From the NCBI GenBank assembly GCA_907165065.1, contig OU015525.1, positions 45,118,037 to 45,182,036 of the forward strand: a DNA stretch of 64,000 bases, written 5' to 3'. The position numbers and the translations under genes are program-made. The notes beneath the pieces are model-generated. The model ran no database searches, had not been told where the DNA came from, and saw only the letters and a list, made by a program, of their open reading frames with translations. This stretch comes from Caprimulgus europaeus. Taxonomy: Eukaryota; Chordata; Aves; Caprimulgiformes; Caprimulgidae. Shown in pieces: positions 10,841 to 21,530 of this stretch (positions within the stretch are counted from its first letter, which is position 1; each line of letters begins with the position of its first letter).

Positions 10841-13800
10841 AAGTTAATCTCCGCGCCCGCCCCCCGGGCCGCGGCGGCTTCTGAGGGAGCGCAGGCTTCT
10901 CCCGAGCCGCCGGTTCCCAGGGTCCGGAGGACGGTCGGACGCCGCTGAGGCTGAGAAGCGGCTCCAGCATCGCCCCCCTTGGCCGGCTCCTTCCTCAGCT
11001 CCCTCCCCTCGGCTCCGCAGCCCTGTTCGACCCGCCTGAGGATCGCAGCGCAGGAGCCCGCTCTGCAGAAGGAGACGCTGATTTCCACGGGCTCTCTGAA
11101 ACTGCCCCCCGCGTCAAAATCATCCCACCTGCTCTTGAAAACCGAGCTAGCCAAGGAAGCTGTCAGGGCCCTATCTTCAGTCCTTTGCTCTGCAGATGGA
11201 CTGTTAGTCAAGTCCTACGCGTGTGGAGTCTAGTGTTTGAGGTTTTTAAGCTTTGCATTATGTATCCATAAATGATGAGGGGAGATGATCTCTGTGTGGG
11301 ATGTAGGATGTTTTTTCCTATTTTTGTAACGGTAACTATCAACTAGCACTTGGAGAAAAAGAGAAACAGTGCAGAGCCTTCCCTCCCTTTTAATGCGACC
11401 TGATATTTCCCCCTGAGTGTTATGTCAGGGCACATTTAAGTAAAGAGAAAAATATGAGAGGAAAAACCTCAAAGCTATGAAATAAATAACTTGAATTTGC
11501 TGTAACCCCATTATTTTATAGAAAAGAAAGCATTATGCATGTTAGAGGAAACAGTGCTGTTCCCTTCTGGATGGTTGTGTGAAAGAACAGGGCTGAGACC
11601 CAGCTTCTTCTCCAATATTTATGGGACCTCTCCTCTGCATAGATTATGGGATCCCATGTTCCTAGGGGTGCACAGACCCTGTGCAGATCCAGCACAGCAG
11701 CTCTTCTGTCCCAGTTAACTGACGGAAAAGGCACCCTGGAAATAGAGTTAAGGGAAAAACCCACGGGGTCTCCAACTCTTCCCATTGCTAGGAAGACAGA
11801 CCATTCCCTGCTTTGGGAATGGTTGAGGAGCAGAAGGGTTCCCCCGTGCCTTTGGGTTGGGAAAATCTGCTCTGTAGGGTGCAGAGTAGGGTTCATGGCA
11901 GTTGGACATTTCATGGCAGAAGAGTGATGACAGTGCCATGCTGCTGGCACCGCTCCACACTGCCGATGGGATAGTGCTAAAACTGTGAAACTGGGCCTAC
12001 AGGTCAAGTAGGCTTGTGAGCCCTGCAGCTTTCCACAGACCACAGACATCTCTTCAAGGGGAAAAAAAACCAAATATGAGCAGTTTCAGGTAATGCAGAG
12101 TGGCCAACCCCACAAAAACCTGCCACTCAAAGCCAAAGGAATTTTCTGGCTTTTTTGGTAGTGTCTGAAAACTCCTGAATTTCGTCCTAATCCTGTCACT
12201 TTGTGTTGTAGTGACAAGAAGCCTATTTTTGTGCCCGCAGAACAATTTGAGGATTTTTACTGCATCTGCAGGCTTCATTTAACTGAGTTTAAAGATCAAA
12301 AGATATGCTATTTTTGTATGATCTTCTCTGGAACTCTGCACAGCAGTGTTTGAGGTCCTGGTGGATGATTTTCTCATCAGCATGTGCCTGAGTGGTGCAG
12401 GAATTCTCTTCATTGTGCAGGAGGGAGGCTGCAGGGTAGAGAGACAGTCAAGCAAAAAAACATCCCCTCATCTTCAAGCATGTCCAATCTAAATGCTCAC
12501 AAGGAGGCCTGGTGACTCAGAAGACCTGTGGTCTGGAGTCTTAGCTGCAGATCACTGCTGGCTGCTCCCTCTCTCCTGCTTGAGGCTTCCAACATCATAG
12601 TTGAGAGGTGTATTTGGTCTCAGCTATGGCCAGGTGCTTCCTCATCCATCACCACTGGTCACAGTGGGCAGCATGGCTCAACCTGCACCCTGCACACCCG
12701 TCATTTCCTAAGCTAAAAGAGTCTAATTAGATGGTCATAGTCTTCCAGAGCCTTCAGGTACGGAATGCCCAGAAATGAGGACTTTTAAAACTAGAGAGAC
12801 TCATGCTGAGGTCCGTGGAAGGTCTAGGCTGGGGATTTATCCATCATCTACAGTAACATGAAGGCTATTCTCTCTGTAGACATCCTGGCACATGTTTCCC
12901 TCTCTCAGACACTTCCCATATTTCTGTCCTACACCAACATCAGCGCCAGCATAAGGGCCATTGCTGCGAAACAGCCACTTTTTGCTGTAGTCCCTCTGCA
13001 GTGGATTTTGTTTCCCCTGGCGGAGAAGAGTTGGGCTCACATATGTTCCCTAGCCTCATGGACTGCCTGGATCAGGCTTATGATACCTTTGTGGTCAGTT
13101 TGGTTATGTGTAGTTCATTTGCCATGTTCCACCATGGTGCTAAAGGTAGCAGCTGGTGTTGGGGTGAGCCAGCAAACTGGCTTAATCTAACAAAACTGTT
13201 TTAAAAATTAACATTTGTCTCATCTCTAAAACTGCATGCTTGCTGGTTATTTCTTAACAAAACTTGCTCTGCAGCTTACATGTGGATTCCTGTCTAGCAA
13301 GTGAAAAAACAGAAGGTGACTCCAAGCTGACAAAGGAAAGGGCAAAGCAACACACTTGGGTCCTAGCTTTCCGTCAAACACAGTAAGAGAAGCACCTACA
13401 GATGGTTGGGGCTGCCCCGGTACAGAAAAGGCTGCCAAATAACCTGCCCTGCAGAGCCTTAGGGAAGTGCATCCATCTTCAGCCACACTTTCCTTGCAGG
13501 GAGAAACAATGACTTTTAGTTTTTTAAGAGCTCTTTACACTTGATCTTTAATCGCTGATGGAAGAGTTGCAATGAGGTTACAGAACATAATCTCAGTATA
13601 ATTTATTACCAAAGGCTTTTTCCTGAACCCCTTTGACCCTGCAACCTCCTTGTTGTTAATCCAGTGCAGGGTCATGGCTGAGGATGGAATATGGCCCTTC
13701 CACTTTCATTCTTCATAGCTGTAATTAATTGTCTGCATCATCTTCATCAGTGAGTGCAGTTAAAGGAGGAACAAAAGGGACATCAATCTCTCTAATGCAG

Positions 13801-14283
13801 AACTGATTTAGATGCTCTTCTGTCAGCATTTGGATCTTGCCCATTACACAAACCCAAAGTAAAAGCAAAGTGTGTGGCTGAGTCTCCTAGCAAAGCCATA
13901 CACTGAAGCACCTGTGTAAATACATCTATCTGAATGCAAAACTTAGCATTGCAGATGCTTCTCTGTTTCTACTTTTACTACTTCATTAAGTAGAGGAAGG
14001 GATTCCTGAAGAGTGACTTCTTTTTGCAGTAGTCAAAAATGTGTGATATATTTCCCATTAAAACAAATGGAAAGAGTTCAAATCAACAGACCTCATTATA
14101 ATACATATCAGCAGCCTTTGTTTACAGAACATATAAAAACCAAATTTGTCTCAGGATAAGTAATAACACTTCCTAAATGTCCCAATTAGATAGGTTAAAT
14201 TGTTGTTTTGTAAAGCCTGTTGGGAGAAAGTTTTTTTCTTCCCTTGTGCAACATTTCTGTCTTAGCTAAAAAAACAAAGCTTC

Positions 14284-14328
14284 TCGGTCTTTCTTTTTTT
14301 TTTTTTTCCTTTTTTTTCTTTTCTTCCC
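14284..14328 (+). repeat. poly-T/C tract
   Basis: A low-complexity run of T with scattered C, including runs of 14 and 8 T. It produces K/E-rich and F/S-rich pseudo-peptides on the two strands. It could be the decayed poly-A tail of an old insertion on the minus strand, but no element body is recognisable beside it. Confidence 0.75.
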
Positions 14329-17300
14329 CAACCAACTGTCCTCCCAAACCACAGGTTTCCCACAGAATATTGCATTTGGTCAAACCTTACACTTTGATAT
14401 CCAGAAACATCTGAGGAAATGCCCATAAAACCGTCACCTCTTACTGTTACTCATTTCTTCACTTACTTTGTTGCCAAGTTAATTTGTTTTTTACCTTTTA
14501 ACCCAAGTGCCCCCAATGTGCCCGGAGTTTTAGGCTCAGACCCTTTCCTACCCTAGGAGGCACTATGCAGTCAACAGGAGGTGAGTATGCCTGGCACCCA
14601 CAAAAGTTACTCTGGAATCCAATAAGGTAAATTAGCAACTCCAGCCCAACACAGAGTCCCCCATCACGCTAGGAGAGTGCAGCCTCATGTGCCGCTGTGT
14701 CCCACAGGGCACAGTACGTTGAAGACCGTGGGGTCTCATTTTTGTACACAGCGCCCCTGCTACCTCTCTCTTACAGTAGCTGTGGTGAGCAGAGCAGAGC
14801 CGAGCCTGGGGATGGAGGGAGGCTTGAGAACGTTGTGCTCTGTGTTGTGTTGACACAATGATCTGATAGATGCATTGTACAATATTTTTATGGAAGCTCT
14901 TTTCCCCGCCAAAGCCTTGAGAAAACAAAGCCCAGATTCATTAGTGGGTTATTAAATTGTTCGGTTGGATACACGCAACCTATTTTACCTGGTGTGTGTT
15001 GAACAGAAGTGATATAATATATCAGCTGTCATTCTTAATATTTGATAATGAAGTATATAAATCGTCAGGGGGGTTAGTCTGAAAAGTCTTACACAAGGGC
15101 ATCACCTTCTGTGTTCTGTTTCTCAAAAGCAGACTTGAAAAGAGCACTTCCTGGCTCATATAAGGTACGATCATTTGCTTCTGTTGCTGTCCTAATACAT
15201 TATTTCTAGCTGGACCAAATCAAGACTTTTTGGCACAGTCCTCCCCTCACTCATTTCACCTAACTTGTTTGCCTCAGGGAACACCAGCATTAAGTGGTAA
15301 TTGCCTCAGCCCAGTGCCAGCATTAAAAATTAGGTTCTTAGCTGTATTTACATATTTTCCCACTCTACCAGCATCCCTGGAGAGCAATCCCTCTTATCTA
15401 ACCTCACTGTGGCCTTGATACACCCTATCACTGGAATGAATGAATGAGTTTTAAGAGTGCATTTAATTTAAGGGGTACTATCATGAGTATAGACCCAAGT
15501 ATGGCCTTTTAAAATGCTTCTCTTCAGGGGGCAGTTTTTCTAGCTCTGAAATAGTCAGATAGTGGTAAAAAATGTATTAATTTAAAGAGAATTGGCAACA
15601 TTTGAAAAATGCTTTCACTGATGCTACACTCAAGTTCTTTACCAGGGACTATGTAACGGTACCTGTTAACTGATGTCCTTTTCAGGAGACCTCCTAAGTA
15701 TCCACCTCATAACAGGCTCACATCTAAATGTTTTCCTGACTAGGATGCTTTATTGAATGTGTGATAAATCCCTAATTTCCAAAGGGAAGGCCACGTCCAT
15801 CTTGGGCAATTTCTTTTGATTCACTTTTGACCTTTAAGCTTCAGGATTTGGGAGTATTCTCTTTCATTAGATTGAAGAAAATTTCATCAGTGAGAAAGCC
15901 TGCCTAATTAAGTTATTTTTCTGCTGAAATTGTGATGTTAAGTGTTTCAGGGTCTGTGAAGTGTGAAAGCTCTTTGCGAGGCCAGTGGCTGCTTTCCTGA
16001 TGCCAGGGGGATTTCTGGATTGGACAAGTTGGGAAAGAAGCAAAACCCTCAAGATTAATTTAATTTTTGCTATCATCAGCAGAAATATTAGCTAGCACTC
16101 CAAATGAGCTAGCAACAGACTTGTTTTGAAGGCAGTTATAGGAGATAGATAGGTCTCCTTTTTGAGTGAAAGGAGACTATAGCCCACTGACAATGGGGAC
16201 AGTCCCCAACTACTAGGACCTGCTGGATGATAATCAGGAGAAATACACTGAGAAAGTGAGGAGCAGTGAGGTTGAAGATCTCCTTTCCTTGGAAACATCA
16301 CTTATCTGGAGGTGGGATAGTAGTGATGTCTGTGGCACAGAAGCAGATGGCTGAGCAGACACCGTCTGTGGCACCTAGCAGAGGAGACAGATAGCACCTA
16401 ACCGAGTGTGAAGCTCGTCCCCATATTCCCACAGCACCGTGGGATGAACCATTCCTGAATAGCCTCAGGGAAAGCAGCAAAGGTCAGACAAAACAGTTGC
16501 TAATGGCAATGTGCCATTGTACCAAGTCTCCTCACCTTCTACAGGTGGTCCCCAAGCCTGGAAAATTCAGGAAATCTTCTGCTCTGAAGGGCCAGACTTA
16601 TCCTGATTATGACTGGAAGAAATTCTGCTCCCTGAGGAAATAATTAGGAAGCTGAGCTGAAACTTGTGCTGAACACACTTTCCCTTTACAGTGGTTTTCC
16701 TTTGCAACTTGGAGGGCTATTCTTCTTTACAAACATTGTGCACATCTTGCTGTAACAGCTGCTGGAAAGAGCCATGCTGTTCTTCCCCTGACTGTTGGGA
16801 ACGGAAGCAATGAAATGAGGGGTAAAGTGAGGAACCATCTCATCTGAACAACCCCCTTTTTTTTCTGCCTGAGGTAAAGCTGAGGTCACTTTAGGTAATC
16901 ATAGCAGCAAGATACATTGCCATACCCAGATGCAAAGTAATGCACTTGCTTAGTATGGGTTAAAATGGTTTAGTTTATGGAATCTGACGTTGTTTTTTCT
17001 AAATAAGGAAGTATGAGTAATTAGAAATCTCCTGTTTTAGTATTACCATAGAAACCAGCCATGTAAGAAGTAAATGAACTCTGTGTACAGAACTGGATCA
17101 GGTCTTACTGAAGCTATAGGAAGAAAATGAGCAATGGTGGAAAAGTCCAGGGGATGGAATATCCCAGTCAGCAGAGCATTGAAAAGCCCTAACATTGTCC
17201 ACCCTGCCACCATGTGTTTCTTTGTTCTCGATGAAATTAATTCTGCACACTATCCATGTACATACGTTTGGCATAGTCTCAAAATAGTGACTAACAGTAA

Positions 17301-17709
17301 CAGAGCAAAAATTAACACATTTTTCTTATCAGAAATTTTCTCTAAGTGGTTCACAAATTATTTTTCTGTATAAGAGGTGAGTTTTTATTAAATATTACTT
17401 TTGGAAATGTGTATTCAAACCACTAACTGTTCATCCATTACAGTGAGTAATAGGGAAACTAATGACAAGTGACTCAACCTTTTCCCAGAGGACTGAACAA
17501 TTTACATAAGCAATGCCTACTTCCACAAGCCACTTTCTCTCCCACAAAGACAGTAAATTTTGAAGTTAAATGTCATATGTGAGGAACACTCAAAAAAGAA
17601 AATAAGGAAAAAATGCCAGATTCCTGAGCAAATACAGTCACCGTTGAACTTAGAAAGCTCCCCAGTTCTCATTTACATAAAATGATAAATATTCATGCCA
17701 TCCTAATAG

Positions 17710-17758
17710 CACAAAAAAGAAGTGAAATATTAGACCCATATTTCACTTCTTTTTTGTG
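17710..17758. repeat. perfect 21-bp inverted repeat, 7-nt loop
   Basis: The arm at 17710-17730 (CACAAAAAAGAAGTGAAATA plus T) is the exact reverse complement of 17738-17758, with loop TAGACCC at 17731-17737. Beyond the arms, pairing continues only weakly (one G-T, one mismatch, then two A-T pairs). As RNA it would form a 49-nt hairpin without bulges. That is shorter than a typical pre-miRNA and has no lower stem, so a microRNA is not favoured. A recent template-switch or palindrome-forming mutation is a plausible origin. Confidence 0.9.
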
Positions 17759-20700
17759 TCATGACAGCAGATCAGAGTTACAGCTTCAGAGTTTGATTGA
17801 AAACCCAGGCATGCTGTCTATATAGGATGAAAACTTCTGTAGAAGTACTGACAACACACATACCAGTATGGTTAAAGTGATTTAAGCGAGGAAGTGATCA
17901 TATTTAAACAGTATAAATGCAGTTTGGTTTATATGGGATGTAAAGGAGTTCTTTTGAAGCACAGTCACAAATGCAGAAAGACACAAGTTTTGAGAATTAC
18001 AAAGGGCAGATTCCAGTGGTTCTGGCCTTGCAGTGCCCCGCTGATGCTAAAAGAGGAGCTTCCCTGACCAGTCATGGTAAGACAATATATCCTGCATCAT
18101 CCCTGCCCTGCCCCATTGCCTCCTTTCTCTGCTGCACACCATATGTACTTCCCTATGAGTAAGTGCTGTGGGTAGCAGAGCACTTCAGTAACTCTGGCAA
18201 CCAGCGTATTTAAATTGTCATGAACTGTATTTTGCAATGAGCGGAATATTTTGGCAGCAGTTTAGCAAAGGGCATTATCCTTGACACGGGTTTGGCTCTG
18301 CTTACAGGAGCAGGCACTGGCTTTGTGGAGGAAAGTGCTGGTGAACCTGAGGGCCACATTACGTGTTTGCTGGGCGGGGGGTTACACTGGATGAGCTCTG
18401 GGCTGGTCCTGTGGACTGAAGGGCTTTAGCACCTAACATTCATTAAATGCATTTGTATTTCTAAAGGCATTGTGTCATCTGGTTTGGCTTCTTCCAAAAT
18501 GAATCCATTTTGTGCCTTCTGCACCTGCTGCACAGCATGAAACAAAGCCTGGTGGGGACAACGAGGTGAGTCCCTGTACAAAAACACTTCTGATGTGACC
18601 TAAAACCTTCATGTCAACACATCTTTTACTCACTGGGGCTGGAGTTCCCAACTTCTATCGACAGCAAAAGATGAGCAGAGCTTTTCAAATGAGCTGAGGA
18701 GAATCACCATGCCCCACATCTGCAGAGTTTCAATAGGAACTGAGTTCCCAGAACTAAGAACTTAGTTCCTGAAGTCTTGCTTAAGATTACTTAAAAAATA
18801 ATTAGTTGTCTAACATATTGAAATAAAAAAGACACCTAAATAACTCCAGAATTTAGTTAGTATTTGACACACATATATTTGCCTGTATTCTCAAACAGCC
18901 TCCAATTTCTGATGATGGTAATAAGGAGAATCAGATTATTCTTGTCTCTTAGAACCGTCATTCTGGTTTTAATTATTTATTTGCAGGCAAATATATATGA
19001 CTCTTTTTGTGGTACTGCTTGTTGGGCTGGAAGTTTGAAAGCAAGCACTGCCGTAGTAGACACAGAATATATGTTGTAGACTCGTATGTAAGCAGGAACA
19101 ACAACAAATTACCATAGCAAACATTTTTTAATTATTGGGATGTGTTGCTTTTGTTAATAAAGGACATTTTCTGCATTAAAAAGGAGAGTTGGCTGGGAGC
19201 AAAGCCAGGAGTAGCAGTGGTAGGAGGAAGAAAGAAGAGAAATACACAGATATTTTTGTTACAAATTGTCCAGAAAGTGGGTACTTGTGGTGATTTAAAC
19301 AAATAATACAATTCTTTGCATTGCAGATGCCCTGATACTAATGAGATTCCATGGAAAGATATACAATAACAATAGCTATTATTTTTTACTGCTCCATGTG
19401 CTCTGAGAGAAATAAATATTAAAATAAATAAATAAAAACAAACCTCTCAAATGATCCACCCCATCCCATATTATTATGTTTTTAAAATTAGCTGTCCACA
19501 AAAGTAAGCTTCTGTCAGCCCCATGAGTTGCAAAGTAAATACTGTAGGGAAGATAAGATTTGTCCTGGCCTGAGTCACAGCTCTAGTTTGGGCTGGAGCA
19601 GGCTATCTGTCCTTCACACACACATGACCATGCTCCCTTTGCCCTCCAGCTCTCTCTGTTTCAAAGAGACAACAACCCAAGAGAGAAGTATGGGTCATGT
19701 ATCCATCATCATCATCAGGCTACTGAATGCGCCTTGTGATTAGGAGGTGTTGCTGACACAGCAGCAAGACCTTGAAGGCAAAAGTGGGCTGGGATTGCAC
19801 TGGGGGGTTGGGGTCCTTCCCTCTGCAGCTCTGACGGCCCCATGTCCAAGGGACAGACTTTAGCAGCCCTGTCAGCACCCTGACTTGCTGCCTCCATGGT
19901 CCAACAGGGACATACGGGAGAATGTAAGCTTGCAGCACATCACACTCCGCAAGGAGCGAGCTCTGGGTCTCTCTTTTGGTGCATGCAACACTATTTTCCA
20001 CCCATCCCACAAACACCTAGAACTGGAAACCAGCTGAAGGGAAGTTGGCACTTATGCCAAGGTGAGGTGATGAGGAAGAAGGAAACATTGTGTGCAATTC
20101 CAGGGGTTTGTGGTTTGCTTTCCATGGGGAGCACCTCTGACATAGTGACCTGATTGCTACTCTCTGATACATGGAGCATAACCTATGCCATGTGTGTCCC
20201 ACATCAGCTGTGAGTTACAAAGCAGGCAGCAGTTCTGGGTAGTGCCTGCATGCATTTGATCTGTGAACATCCAGCCAATGATTTCTGCAAGGCCCTCTCC
20301 TGTGTAACTTCAGTGCACTCCTCTCAGTGGTGCTAAACTAGCCCCAACTTTCTTACTGCCTGTGCAGAATGAACACTCCTGTGCAGTGATACGTCTGGGT
20401 TGGTTTAAATCAGCCACACAATCGGTTCTACCAAAACACTCAAAGTCCTTTCCAGTAACTGGAGCTATTCCATCATAAATTTCAGCTTTTGGCATGGAAA
20501 AACTTCAGCTGTACAGATATGCTGAAAAGTTATTGAAAACAGCCTGGAAAAGAATCTGTATTTTTCAATTTTTCCCAGTTCTTACATTTGAACTGAAATG
20601 ATCTACACCAAGGATGAACCAGAAATATTTAATTTATGAGCTTGAAAATATTACCAAAGTTTGATGAGTTGAAAGCAAAACTTGAGCCTGAAACCCTGGC

Positions 20701-21119
20701 TGGGCAATGAGTACAGGTTGACTTAAAATTGACATGTCACACTGTATTTGACAATATTTTTGTCATTTCCATAAGACTTGAAATTTCTAAAACAGGTGTA
20801 ATGATTCAATAACAAGTGCACCTTTTTTAATTCATGGAAGTGAAGTTGCAGATGTGATTAAAATGCTCATACAGCACCATCTAAACTAGATTTTTTGTTT
20901 TCTCTTCTGTCACTAATGGGTCAGCAGTGCTGCTTCCACTATCAGTGTTGCTAAATCCAGCTGTTTTATTGTGTTTCACATTATTATGCTATTTATCATT
21001 ATGCCATAGCATATATAAATCCATGGTGCAACTGAATCTGGTTACTCTCCCTTACTCGTTGCTAAAAGAATATAATAGGTGAGGAAGAGCTACATGGAAA
21101 GGCAACCAGGCAGACCAAA

Positions 21120-21530
21120 GATGTGGCACCACTTCTGTTGAAGGAGTGACAAATATTCTAGTGCTCTACAGCCAGGAGAAAGGGCAATGAGGAGATATGA
21201 CAGAGACCCCTATTAAGTCATGAGAAGCACTGAAAATGTCATTTGACAGTGATTTTTTCCTTTTTCACGGAACAAAGGAATTTGGGTTAAAACATCCAGG
21301 TTCTAGGTGGCAGACTGCAAAGAAATGCAAGATCAAATGCGTTCTTTGCACAACAGGTATCTAAGTTGGAGATCTCATTGCCACAGGATGTTGTGGATCC
21401 AAAGAGCTTAAAAAGTTTAAAGTGGATCGAATACGTTAACGGAAGAAAATCCCTCAGGGGCTGTTGAACACCAAAATGCCATCTCTGGTGCAGGCATTCC
21501 CTGATCTGCAGTCACAGAAAGCTAGTAACT
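21120..21530 (+). mobile_element. ancient CR1-family LINE fragment
   Basis: This is a diverged piece of an old CR1/L3-like LINE. Recognisable blocks are the GGCAATGAGGAGATATGACA region near 21185, the CATTGCCACAGGATGTTGTG block near 21377, and GGGCTGTTGAACACCAAAAT near 21458 followed by the CTCTGGTGCAGG...TCCCTGATCTGCAG stretch. The same block order occurs in CR1 copies shared by reptiles and birds. Divergence is much higher than in the CR1 copies at 5.5 and 37.6 kb, so the insertion is older. No open frame remains and both boundaries are approximate. Confidence 0.75.

Larger units (their letters stand above)
10010..11230 (-). promoter_or_regulatory. CpG island, putative promoter and first exon (possibly MAPRE2)
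   Basis: Two dense CpG/GC-rich blocks (about 10060-10555 and 10850-11060) flank a polypyrimidine tract and form the most obvious CpG island of the window. On the minus strand a consensus 5' splice site, GGAGCAG|GTGAGG, falls at about 10312-10318. This fits a first exon inside the island transcribed leftward. Another donor-like site (AGAGCAG|GTGGGA) lies near 11128. The minus frame before the first donor is open from an ATG at about 10439 and reads as a low-complexity G/R/A-rich peptide. It does not resemble the MAPRE2 N-terminus I know, so the exon is probably untranslated or belongs to another transcript. In mammals MAPRE2 lies next to the 3' end of DTNA on the same strand, which is the sole reason for naming it. 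A bidirectional promoter is equally possible. Confidence 0.5.
11231..21119. other. intergenic DNA, no gene recognised
   Basis: No supported gene. The longest open frame of the window (185 codons, minus, 11516-12073) lies here, just outside the CpG island. It has no domain, no repeat pattern, no CpG enrichment and no splice context, so I do not call it. The 110-codon plus frame at 12858-13190 is likewise unsupported. A perfect inverted repeat (17710-17758), a poly-T/C tract near 14290 and a possible regulatory motif near 15023 are listed separately. Confidence 0.45.

Noticed and set aside
10618-11211. F/L/S-rich plus frame and K/R/E-rich minus frame
   Set aside because: Both are direct translations of a polypyrimidine tract and adjoining GC-rich promoter DNA.
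11516-12073. 185-codon open frame on the minus strand, the longest in the window
   Set aside because: No domain, signal or repeat, no flanking splice sites, and overlapping frames on the other strand of similar quality. One such frame is expected by chance in 64 kb.
12858-13190. 110-codon hydrophobic plus frame resembling a membrane protein
   Set aside because: The hydrophobicity follows from T-rich composition. There is no start context, family match or conserved spacing of segments.
17710-17758. microRNA precursor at the perfect inverted repeat
   Set aside because: The hairpin is only 49 nt, lacks a lower stem and bulges, and has no evidence of processing. I kept the repeat itself but rejected the miRNA label.
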